A program made the position numbers and the translations under genes. Below are positions 1 to 6,032 of a stretch of DNA of 8,351 nucleotides, in pieces (positions within the stretch are counted from its first letter, which is position 1; each line of letters opens with the position of its first letter). The stretch is from Candidatus Pelagibacterales bacterium. Its GTDB lineage: Bacteria > Pseudomonadota > Alphaproteobacteria > Rickettsiales > UBA1997. The notes beneath the pieces were generated by a model. That model worked only from the letters and a program-made list of their open reading frames with translations, had not been told where the DNA came from and made no database searches. Where the stretch lies: positions 1-8,351 of the forward strand of contig VHBV01000056.1 of the NCBI GenBank assembly GCA_016882165.1, written 5' to 3'.

Positions 1-75
1 AAAGAAGTAAAAAAATTGAATGAAGAAAATCTTAAGAAGAAAGAGCAAATACACAGCGAAAATAAAATAACTTAA
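1..75 (+). CDS. C-terminal fragment of an unidentified Lys/Glu-rich protein
   Basis: The first frame is open from base 1 to a TAA at 73-75 and encodes 24 residues rich in Lys, Glu and Asn, ending in SENKIT. The other two plus frames are closed by early stops, so this is the only plausible plus-strand frame. The composition suggests a charged, probably helical tail. The rest of the gene lies outside the window and I cannot identify the family. It is followed after 61 nt by nadE on the same strand with no obvious terminator between, so the two may be co-transcribed. It could also be a chance open frame. Confidence 0.45.
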   Translation, partial: KEVKKLNEENLKKKEQIHSENKIT

Positions 76-136
76 ATCAAAATTAATTTATTGTATTTAT
101 TTAGTTCCGCATAAATAAAGATATAGTAAAGAAAAA

Positions 137-1774
137 ATGAAAATTCATCTTGCACAAATTAATCCCACAATTGGTGATTTAGAAAACAACACGAACAGAA
201 TTTTACAAGAATTTAAACTAGCAACCGAGAAAAACTACGATTTAGCAATTTTTCCTGAAATGGCAATTTGCGGTTATATTTGCGAAGATTTATTGCAAAA
301 AAAATATTTTTTTGATGCCATAAAAGAACAAATAGTAAGAATTTGCCAAGCAACTTTATCTTCAAAGTGTGCTATTCTAGTTGGCTCTCCAACAATAGAC
401 TTTAGCAGAATAAAAAAAGGAGTTTTACACAATTCTGCCATTTTAATTGAAAATGGCGAAATAAAAAAAATCATTAATAAAAAAACTTTGCCTAACTACG
501 GAGTTTTTGATGAGAATAGATATTTCAGCTCTTCAAACAGTCTTTCTTACATTGATTTTCGTGGTCTAACCCTGGCAATTTTAGTTTGTGAAGACTTATG
601 GGATCCTAAAAATCTTTTTTTACTACAGGAACAAGTTTTTGATTTTGTCATTTCTATTAATGCATCACCTTACTCTCAAAAGAAACAACAATATCGTCAT
701 AATTTAGCAAATAATTTCTGCAAAACTCTAAATAAAAGCCTAATATATTTGAATCAAGTTGGTGGTCAAGATTCTGTAGTATTTGACGGCAATTCATTTG
801 TTATGAATTGCGATGGAGAGTTTGTTATTCAAATGAAAAGTTTTGAAGAAGATTTTGCAACTATTGAAATATTAAAAGATAGAAAGCTATTACCATTAAG
901 TATAAAACCAGAACCAGAAAGTCAGCTTTCCAAAAACTATATGGCATGTGTTTTGGGTTTACGTGACTATATAAAAAAATCTGGCTTTTCGCAAGTTATA
1001 ATTGGAATGTCTGGAGGAATTGACTCTGCTCTTGTTGCAACAATTGCAGTCGATTCTTTAGGTAGTGATAATGTAAAACTTTACGCTCTTCCAAGCAGAT
1101 ATAACTCTAAAAATTCAATGATTGACGCTGTTGAATGCGCTAAAAATTTAGGTGTAAGTTTGCAAGTAATTTCAATTGAAGATAGTTTCAATACAATACT
1201 AAACAGCATTGGACAAATTTCAAACTTGGCTAAAGAAAACTTACAACCAAGAATTCGTGGTAATATTTTAATGGCAATTTCCAACACAACTAATGCACTT
1301 TTGCTTTCAACAGGCAACAAGTCTGAACTTGCTTGCGGATATGCGACACTTTATGGTGATATGTGTGGAGCCTTTAATCCAATAAAAGATTTATATAAAA
1401 CTGAAGTTTATGAATTAGCTAAATGGCGCAATCAAAATATTTCCGCAATTTCTCTTCACAAAAAAACAAATTTAATTCCTCAAAATATTTTAACAAAGCC
1501 CCCAACTGCTGAACTGCGCGAAAATCAAAAAGATTCCGATTCTCTTCCAGAATATGAAATTTTAGATAAAATTTTATTTGAGATAATTGAACAGGAAAAC
1601 TCAATCAGCGATATAATAAAATTAGGATTTGATAAAGAATTAGTTAAGAAAGTTGCAAATCTTTTTTACAACAGCGAATATAAAAGACGTCAATCCTGTA
1701 TTGGAGTAAAAATTTCCGAAATGTCTTTTGATAAAGAAAGACGCTATCCAATAACTAATAAATTTAAATCCTAA
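137..1774 (+). CDS. nadE: Glutamine-dependent NAD+ synthetase
   Basis: The 545-residue enzyme makes NAD+ from deamido-NAD+ with ATP and glutamine in the cytoplasm, the last step of NAD biosynthesis. Residues 1 to about 250 form a nitrilase-type glutaminase domain. Its catalytic triad is visible as Glu41 in FPEMAICGY, Lys115 (or 116) just before LPNYGVFDE, and Cys151 in LVCEDLW. Residues from about 265 onward form the synthetase domain, with the ATP-binding loop SGGIDS at 292-297, the conserved LSTGNKSELACGYATLYGD segment, KPPTAELRENQKDSD, and a C-terminal YKRRQ...RRYPIT signature. Length matches the usual 540-560 of two-domain bacterial NadE, so it should use glutamine as well as free ammonia. 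The ATG start fits the family N-terminus (MKIHLAQINPTIGD) and is preceded by an A-rich stretch rather than a clear Shine-Dalgarno. It heads a close-packed gene set; the next start overlaps its TAA by one base. Confidence 0.97.
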   Translation: MKIHLAQINPTIGDLENNTNRILQEFKLATEKNYDLAIFPEMAICGYICEDLLQKKYFFDAIKEQIVRICQATLSSKCAILVGSPTIDFSRIKKGVLHNSAILIENGEIKKIINKKTLPNYGVFDENRYFSSSNSLSYIDFRGLTLAILVCEDLWDPKNLFLLQEQVFDFVISINASPYSQKKQQYRHNLANNFCKTLNKSLIYLNQVGGQDSVVFDGNSFVMNCDGEFVIQMKSFEEDFATIEILKDRKLLPLSIKPEPESQLSKNYMACVLGLRDYIKKSGFSQVIIGMSGGIDSALVATIAVDSLGSDNVKLYALPSRYNSKNSMIDAVECAKNLGVSLQVISIEDSFNTILNSIGQISNLAKENLQPRIRGNILMAISNTTNALLLSTGNKSELACGYATLYGDMCGAFNPIKDLYKTEVYELAKWRNQNISAISLHKKTNLIPQNILTKPPTAELRENQKDSDSLPEYEILDKILFEIIEQENSISDIIKLGFDKELVKKVANLFYNSEYKRRQSCIGVKISEMSFDKERRYPITNKFKS

Positions 1775-2262
1775 TGATTGAAACACAAAAACAATATTCT
1801 AGCTTATGCCAATATGCTGGCTTCTGGGTTAGATTTTTTGCCGGTTTGTTGGATTTAATTTTCTTACTTCCTATATTCATAATCTTGGTTTATTATTTTG
1901 GCTTTGATGATTTTCAAGCTTTTCAAGCTAGTGGAGAATCTTTCTCATATTCTTCTTTCAGCGCTTCAGAAGAAGGAAAATCAGTTGAAATTATAATGGA
2001 TTTCTTGAGTGTTATTTATCTATCTTACTTTGTTGCAGGAAAAAAGCAGGCAACTTTAGGTAAAAGAATTATGGGAATTTACGTTGGAAATCTGAACGGA
2101 GAAAAACTAACTTGGAAAAAATCACTTTGTCGCGCCTTAGCTTGTTTATTAACTTCAGCGACTCTGGGTCTTGGATTTATAATTGTAATTTTCACTAAAG
2201 AGAAAATTGCATTGCATGATTTTATATGCAAAACAAGAGTATTTCATGGAAAATTAGAGTAA
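1774..2262 (+). CDS. RDD family integral membrane protein
   Basis: This 162-residue protein carries the RDD-domain pattern. An N-terminal YAGFWVRFFAGLLDLIFL has the conserved Arg20 and Asp27 at the start of the first membrane helix (about 17-43). A second helix lies at about 73-89, followed by the typical ATLGKRIMGI loop. A third helix lies at about 120-141, followed by ALHDFICKTRV, the usual closing motif. A polar Ser/Phe-rich loop at about 45-70 links helices one and two. RDD proteins sit in the inner membrane; their role is mostly unknown, though some have been linked to ion transport, and nothing here singles out a substrate. The ATG overlaps the nadE stop (TAATG), which suggests translational coupling. 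The stop lies 2 nt before the next start. The family call is firm, the function is not. Confidence 0.9.
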   Translation: MIETQKQYSSLCQYAGFWVRFFAGLLDLIFLLPIFIILVYYFGFDDFQAFQASGESFSYSSFSASEEGKSVEIIMDFLSVIYLSYFVAGKKQATLGKRIMGIYVGNLNGEKLTWKKSLCRALACLLTSATLGLGFIIVIFTKEKIALHDFICKTRVFHGKLE

Positions 2263-2264
2263 AA

Positions 2265-2489
2265 ATGGAAAAAATTGTTTGTATGGATTGCAAAAGTGAG
2301 TTTGAAATTAGAACTAAAAAAAGAGGTAGTGCTTTTATTGAATTCATACTTTGGTCAACCTTTGTAATTCCAGGTTATTTTTATGGATTATGGCGTAGAG
2401 CTAAAACTAAAAAAACTTGCGATTATTGTGGTTCTAACTTCTTATTGCCAGCAAGTTCAGCTTACGAACTTTTAGCAATTAAAAAATAA
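2265..2489 (+). CDS. Small double-CxxC (zinc-ribbon) membrane-associated protein, LITAF-like layout
   Basis: The 74-residue product has CMDC at residues 6-9 and CDYC at 52-55, flanking a hydrophobic aromatic segment at about 23-43 (AFIEFILWSTFVIPGYFYGLW). The two CxxC pairs could join into one zinc site, with the middle segment dipping into the membrane as in eukaryotic LITAF-domain proteins. I recall small proteobacterial proteins with the same plan and a similar IELILW...IPG..Y..WR core ending near a Pro-Ser stretch, but I cannot confirm this by search. I chose the ATG at 2265 over an in-frame ATG at 2226. It begins 2 nt after the RDD stop and puts the first Cys pair near the N-terminus, whereas the longer form would add 13 residues overlapping the RDD gene. 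There is no signal peptide. The molecular role is unknown; the neighbours suggest only co-expression with the RDD protein and gltX. Confidence 0.8.
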   Translation: MEKIVCMDCKSEFEIRTKKRGSAFIEFILWSTFVIPGYFYGLWRRAKTKKTCDYCGSNFLLPASSAYELLAIKK

Positions 2490-2504
2490 TAATTTAACAT
2501 AAAA

Positions 2505-3854
2505 ATGAGTACAATTTGTCGATTTGCCCCTTCACCAACTGGCTTTTTACACGTTGGAAATATTCGTGCAGCAATAATTAATTTCCTATATGCTAAAAAA
2601 ACTGGTGGGAAATTTTTGTTACGTCTTGATGACACTGACACTCAAAGAGTAAAAGACGAATATCGTGATATGATATTAAGTGATATGTCTTGGCTTGGAT
2701 TGGAATATGACCAGTTACTTAAGCAATCTGATCGTTTAGAAAAATATGAATCAGCAAAAAACCAGCTAATAAAAAGTGGTCGACTTTACGAATGTTTTGA
2801 AACTCCAGAAGAACTTAATTTGCAAAGAAAAGCCCAAATTGCCTCAGGCATTACGCCAATTTATAATCGTGCTGCTTTAAAATTAACCGAAGAACAAAAA
2901 GATAACTTACGAAAATCAGGACTGAAACCTCATTATCGTTTTCTTCTAGAAGATAAAATTGTCTCTTGGGATGACAAAATTAAAGGTAAAATTACCTATG
3001 AAGGTCGTCACTTCTCAGATCCAGTTTTGGTGCGCGAAGAAGATCAAAATGGTAACGGAGTTCCAACTTACACTTTCTGTTCTGTAGTTGACGATATTGA
3101 ATTTGGAATTACTGATATTATTCGTGGCGAGGATCATATCACAAATACTGCCATTCAAATTCAAATCTTCGAAGCTTTAAATGCAAAAGTTCCTGATTTT
3201 TCGCATTTAGCATTAGTGAAAGCAAGCGAAGGTAAAATTTCTAAAAGAGAAGGTGGATTTGATGTAAAATCTTTGCGCAACGAAGGTTACGAAGCATTTT
3301 CTATAATAAATCTTTTGTCACAAATTGGAACTTCAGAAAGTTTAAAAATTTATCATAATTTTGATGATTTAGTTGTTAACTTTGATCTTTCCAAATTTAG
3401 CAAATCATCAACTAACTACGATATTTCTCAACTTAGCGTAATTAATCAAAAATTATTACTAAATTCTCAATTTAGCGAAATTAAAACAAGACTTGCTAAA
3501 ATTGGAATTGCAGACATCGATGAAAAATTCTTCAACTATCTAAAACAAAATATTAATTTCTTACACGAAATGAAAGAATGGTGGCAAATTTGTAAAACAA
3601 ATTTTCGCTATACTAATAAAAATGAGGACAAAGAATTTTTACAAAAAACAGCAAATCTTTTACCACAAAACACTTATGACGAAAATTGTTGGTCATTATG
3701 GCTAGAACAAATAAAAACCAACACTGATAGAAAAGGCAAAGATTTATTCATGCCAATTCGTCTTGCTTTAACTGGTCAAGAACACGGGCCAGAATTGAAG
3801 TTTTTGGTTAATTTAATAGAAAGAGAAGAGATTATTAAAAGACTAACAGCTTAG
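2505..3854 (+). CDS. gltX: Glutamyl-tRNA synthetase (class I)
   Basis: The 449-residue cytoplasmic enzyme charges tRNA with glutamate. The Rossmann catalytic domain opens with RFAPSPTGFLHVGN, in which HVGN (16-19) is the HIGH signature. The second ATP motif is KISKR at 244-248, preceded by HLALVKASEG. RGEDHITNT and the Glu-specific LRLDDTDTQR segment are also present. The C-terminal part, from about 300, is the anticodon-binding domain and contains GKDLFMPIRLALTGQEHGPEL, a form I associate with alphaproteobacterial GluRS. The Cys-rich zinc site of E. coli GluRS is absent: the equivalent region has a single Cys in LYECFETPEE. Alphaproteobacteria often carry two gltX genes, one sometimes acting on tRNA-Gln for the amidotransferase route, and the sequence alone does not say which this is. 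The ATG lies 15 nt after the previous stop with no clear Shine-Dalgarno. Confidence 0.97.
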   Translation: MSTICRFAPSPTGFLHVGNIRAAIINFLYAKKTGGKFLLRLDDTDTQRVKDEYRDMILSDMSWLGLEYDQLLKQSDRLEKYESAKNQLIKSGRLYECFETPEELNLQRKAQIASGITPIYNRAALKLTEEQKDNLRKSGLKPHYRFLLEDKIVSWDDKIKGKITYEGRHFSDPVLVREEDQNGNGVPTYTFCSVVDDIEFGITDIIRGEDHITNTAIQIQIFEALNAKVPDFSHLALVKASEGKISKREGGFDVKSLRNEGYEAFSIINLLSQIGTSESLKIYHNFDDLVVNFDLSKFSKSSTNYDISQLSVINQKLLLNSQFSEIKTRLAKIGIADIDEKFFNYLKQNINFLHEMKEWWQICKTNFRYTNKNEDKEFLQKTANLLPQNTYDENCWSLWLEQIKTNTDRKGKDLFMPIRLALTGQEHGPELKFLVNLIEREEIIKRLTA

Positions 3855-3895
3855 TTTTGAATGATTTTGTTACTTTAAAAAATTAGGCGTTTGTC

Positions 3896-3939
3896 TTTCT
3901 TTATAAGAAATAACAATTTGAAGAAATCACAAAATTTCT
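3896..3939. terminator. Possible weak terminators between convergent gltX and bactofilin
   Basis: The 104 nt between the two convergent stop codons hold two short A/T-dominated hairpins. TTTCTT (3896-3901) pairs with AAGAAA (3905-3910) around a 3-nt loop. AGAAAT (3922-3927) pairs with ATTTCT (3934-3939) around CACAAA. Neither has a GC-rich stem or a long adjoining T-run, so they would be weak. Their place at a convergent junction is the main argument for a role in ending transcription from both sides. Confidence 0.25.
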
Positions 3940-3958
3940 GCTAAATATTCAATTTTGA

Positions 3959-4366
3959 CTATTTCTTATGCAATTTTTTAAACTGAGCATCAATTGCAGC
4001 TCCATCTTCAACAGATAACAATCCATACTCAATTGTTCCAACAACATTTGCTTTGCTTGCAATATTAACATTTTGGGCAATAATATTTCCCAAGAACTTT
4101 CCTCTTACACAAAAAGATTCAGCAATAACATCCCCTTCAATAATTCCTTTTTCCAATAAAACCACCGAGTGACTTCTGACTGAACCTTTAATTTTTCCTT
4201 CAATTTCAACAAGACCTTGGCTAATAACTTGTCCCTCAATTAACATGTCACTAGCAATAATTGTAGGAGTAGAGTTTCGAGGAGCTATTTTCTCTTTTAC
4301 TGCTGATTCTTGGTTTGAAGACTTTTTTCTAAAACTAGCTATTAACATATTTTGTTGTTTTTTCAT
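3959..4366 (-). CDS. Bactofilin (polymer-forming cytoskeletal protein)
   Basis: The central 85-90 residues have the regular hydrophobic/Gly repeat of the bactofilin right-handed beta-helix (IEGQVISQGLVEIEGKIKGS, then IEGDVIAESFCVRGKFLGNI, then VVGTIEYGLLSVEDGAAID). This is flanked by a polar N-terminal tail and a short basic C-terminus (FKKLHKK). Bactofilins self-assemble without nucleotide into membrane-bound filaments that position cell-wall enzymes. Three starts are possible. GTG at 4381 gives 140 residues. ATG at 4366 gives 135, with AGGTGA about 11 nt upstream, and is the one chosen. ATG at 4348 would give MLIASFRKKSS, which resembles the short hydrophobic/cationic membrane-targeting tip of bactofilins, but has no Shine-Dalgarno. 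All three overlap the 3' end of the M23 peptidase gene (stop at 4335-4337), so the pair is very likely co-transcribed and translationally coupled. Confidence 0.92.
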   Translation of the reverse strand: MKKQQNMLIASFRKKSSNQESAVKEKIAPRNSTPTIIASDMLIEGQVISQGLVEIEGKIKGSVRSHSVVLLEKGIIEGDVIAESFCVRGKFLGNIIAQNVNIASKANVVGTIEYGLLSVEDGAAIDAQFKKLHKK

Positions 4367-5579
4367 TTGATAAGAAATCACCTGCTTCTAAAAATTTTCT
4401 AGGATTTAAAGGAGTATTTCTATATCTTACTTCATAATGCAAGTGCTGTCCCGTACTTCTTCCTGTGCTTCCTTGATTTGCAATAACCTGTCCCTTTTTC
4501 ACAACTTGTCCTTGAGTAACTTTAATTGCAGATAAATGACCATAACGAGTTGTTATTCCAAAACCATGGTCAATAACAACCGCATTACCATAATCACTAA
4601 ATCTTCCTGCCAAAACAACTCTTCCGCTTGCTGGACTAATAATTTTAGCTCTGTCTGGACCCACAAAATCAAGACCTTGATGTCTTGCAGTTCTGTGAGT
4701 CAAAGGATCGGCTCTTGTTCCAAAACCACTAGAAATATAGTAATTTTTCATTGGTTTTTCCAAAGGCATAACACTTACCAGTTTTTCCAACAAAAATAAA
4801 CGGTCAAACTCTGTAGCAAATTGTACTTTTTCTAGCTCTCTTTCCAAAGCATCTTCTTCATGATTTTGTGTTAAGTCAGCCTTTTCTAAATCTTCTGAGA
4901 GCAAAGGACCACCTTGACCTTTACGCAAATCAGAAGCTTTGTTTAATGAAATTTCTTTTTCAGCAATTAATTCCGCTTTTTTTGCCGCCACCATTTGCTG
5001 AGGGTTAGGCATCTTCTTCAAACTTAATCCTGTAGATAAAATGGCTTTTTCTATATTTTTGATTCTGACGCGAGCATTTTCTTGAATTGAGTTTAAAGCA
5101 AAAGTAGAGTCTTTTATTTCATCAATAGTTTTTTTTTCTGCCCTAGATAAGTTTTCTTGTTCAATATTTTTAGGAACATTGAATTCTTCTTCTGTTGCAC
5201 TTGCATCTTGCTTGCCGCCATTTACAGCATTTAGGTATTCACTAACTTTTTTTAGCTTCTCATTAATAGTTCCAAACTCATCTTCAAAATATTTATTTAC
5301 TTCTTTTAATCTTTGAATTTCTTGTGATTTAGAAGCAATAATTTGGTCATATTGCAAGGTTTGTCTTATGAGGTTACCTACAAAAAACAAACACATTAAA
5401 ATTGCTATTTGCGATATAGGACCCAAATTTATAGTCTTAATTCTATTGTTTGAAACCAGAAGAATTGACTTTTTTCTGAAAATAGCTTTGAGAAATTTTA
5501 ACGAAGTTTTAGAAAGCGCAAGGAAGGAACGTTTTAGGTTAGTTAATAGTTTTTTTCTTAGAAAATAATTTCTATTCAT
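4335..5579 (-). CDS. Membrane-anchored M23 (LytM-type) peptidoglycan endopeptidase
   Basis: The 414-residue protein has a very basic N-terminal cytoplasmic stretch (1 to about 50) and one membrane helix near 53-72 (ISQIAILMCLFFVGNLI). A long charged, coiled-coil-prone region follows at about 78-250. The C-terminal M23 domain has the zinc ligands His300 and Asp304 in HQGLDF and His381 in HLHYEV, with His348 (RYGHLS) and His379 completing the active site. All ligands are present, so it is likely active, cutting peptide cross-links in the periplasm. The order matches bactofilin-linked M23 peptidases of Alphaproteobacteria (LmdC type) and is comparable to Csd1 with CcmA in Helicobacter. An in-frame TTG lies directly before the chosen ATG (5582); I preferred ATG. 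Only a weak GAAAG sits upstream. Its end overlaps the bactofilin gene. Confidence 0.94.
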   Translation of the reverse strand: MNRNYFLRKKLLTNLKRSFLALSKTSLKFLKAIFRKKSILLVSNNRIKTINLGPISQIAILMCLFFVGNLIRQTLQYDQIIASKSQEIQRLKEVNKYFEDEFGTINEKLKKVSEYLNAVNGGKQDASATEEEFNVPKNIEQENLSRAEKKTIDEIKDSTFALNSIQENARVRIKNIEKAILSTGLSLKKMPNPQQMVAAKKAELIAEKEISLNKASDLRKGQGGPLLSEDLEKADLTQNHEEDALERELEKVQFATEFDRLFLLEKLVSVMPLEKPMKNYYISSGFGTRADPLTHRTARHQGLDFVGPDRAKIISPASGRVVLAGRFSDYGNAVVIDHGFGITTRYGHLSAIKVTQGQVVKKGQVIANQGSTGRSTGQHLHYEVRYRNTPLNPRKFLEAGDFLSNEKTTKYVNS

Positions 5580-5627
5580 CAACTTTCTTTTGCCAAATTA
5601 CTATATAAAAATTTGTCTATAGGACAC

Positions 5628-5693
5628 CTATTTAGCCCAACAAATTAGACGAGGCTCAACAACAAATTTAACCAAATCTTTAATCAGAGTCAT
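5628..5693 (-). CDS. Doubtful small open reading frame, 21 residues
   Basis: ATG at 5693 opens a 21-codon frame ending in a TAG at 5630-5628, about 50 nt upstream of the M23 gene on the same strand. The product starts MTLIKDLVKF and ends RLICWAK, mixing hydrophobic, basic and aromatic residues in a protein-like way. The frame stays open upstream to 5738 (VKKLDFRQGKKQNWE before the Met), where it meets a TAG. An ATG at 5750 lies in the same frame three codons before that TAG. It may be a leader peptide, a remnant of a longer gene, or chance. There is no convincing Shine-Dalgarno (GGGA sits only 2-3 nt before the ATG). Confidence 0.15.
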   Translation of the reverse strand: MTLIKDLVKFVVEPRLICWAK

Positions 5694-5868
5694 TTCCCAA
5701 TTTTGCTTTTTGCCTTGTCTAAAGTCAAGCTTTTTAACCTAATTATTCATTTTGGGATTTTATACTTAAGCAATAAGTTATAAGTAATGTCTGCCCAAAA
5801 TATCTTTAAAAAAATTAGCACAGTTTTTTATTATTTTTAGTCTCTATAAAATTAATATACCTTCTGAT

Positions 5869-5877
5869 TGATATAAT
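5869..5877 (+). promoter_or_regulatory. Extended -10 promoter candidate for metE
   Basis: TGATATAAT at 5869-5877 is an exact extended -10 element (TG, one base, TATAAT). No good -35 hexamer lies 16-18 nt upstream, which is typical of extended -10 promoters. Transcription would begin near 5884 and leave a leader of nearly 190 nt before the metE ATG. In DNA this AT-rich a chance match is possible, but it is the best plus-strand match I found in the region. Confidence 0.4.
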
Positions 5878-5943
5878 AAAAAGTTAATCTTGCTTTTAAG
5901 TACAATCATTCGTAAATTGGTTTTACAGCCTTTTTGGCAAAAG

Positions 5944-6032
5944 ATGGTCGTTTTGAAAAACGCAAAACAATGACCACAAACCTTCGGCAAGCCTGCCTTT
6001 TATAAGGTTATTTTACCTTACTTATCTTTTTT
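5944..6032 (+). promoter_or_regulatory. Structured metE leader, possible attenuator
   Basis: Three structures lie in series. Hairpin one pairs TGGTCGTTTTG (5945-5955) with CAAAAC (5963-5968) and GACCA (5972-5976), with a 3-nt bulge. Structure two pairs AACCTT (5979-5984) with AAGGTT (6004-6009) and encloses GGCA (5986-5989) / TGCC (5994-5997). Structure three pairs TAAGGT (6003-6008) with ACCTTA (6015-6020) and precedes six T. Two and three compete for the same AAGGT, the classic terminator/antiterminator arrangement. The signal that would choose between them is not evident. The patch 5981-5997 is clearly GC-richer than its surroundings. The leader's place upstream of metE suggests control by methionine, SAM or translation, but that is inference. 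Confidence 0.35.
6003..6032 (+). terminator. Terminator-like hairpin in the metE leader
   Basis: TAAGGT (6003-6008) and ACCTTA (6015-6020) form a perfect 6-bp stem around TATTTT. The sequence CTTATC and then six T (6027-6032) follow. The stem is short and has only two GC pairs, and the T-run starts 6 nt after it, so it would be a weak or conditional terminator. It lies 40 nt before the metE ATG, so ending transcription here would switch metE off. Confidence 0.3.

Noticed and set aside
122..127. TATAGT as a -10 element for nadE
   Set aside because: It is only 10 nt from the ATG and has no good -35 partner; in DNA this AT-rich the match carries little weight, and nadE may be read from an upstream promoter.
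1081..1320. Minus-strand open frame opposite nadE, with others at 274-474 and 1419-1604
   Set aside because: All are antisense to conserved NadE coding sequence and show no domain or start context of their own.
2226..2264. Longer start for the double-CxxC protein
   Set aside because: The extra 13 residues would overlap the RDD gene by 37 nt; the ATG at 2265, 2 nt after the RDD stop, fits the operon spacing better.
4536..4799. 87-codon plus-strand open frame
   Set aside because: It is antisense to the conserved M23 catalytic domain, and its translation is Ser/Thr/Asn-rich without any domain; a shadow of the real gene.
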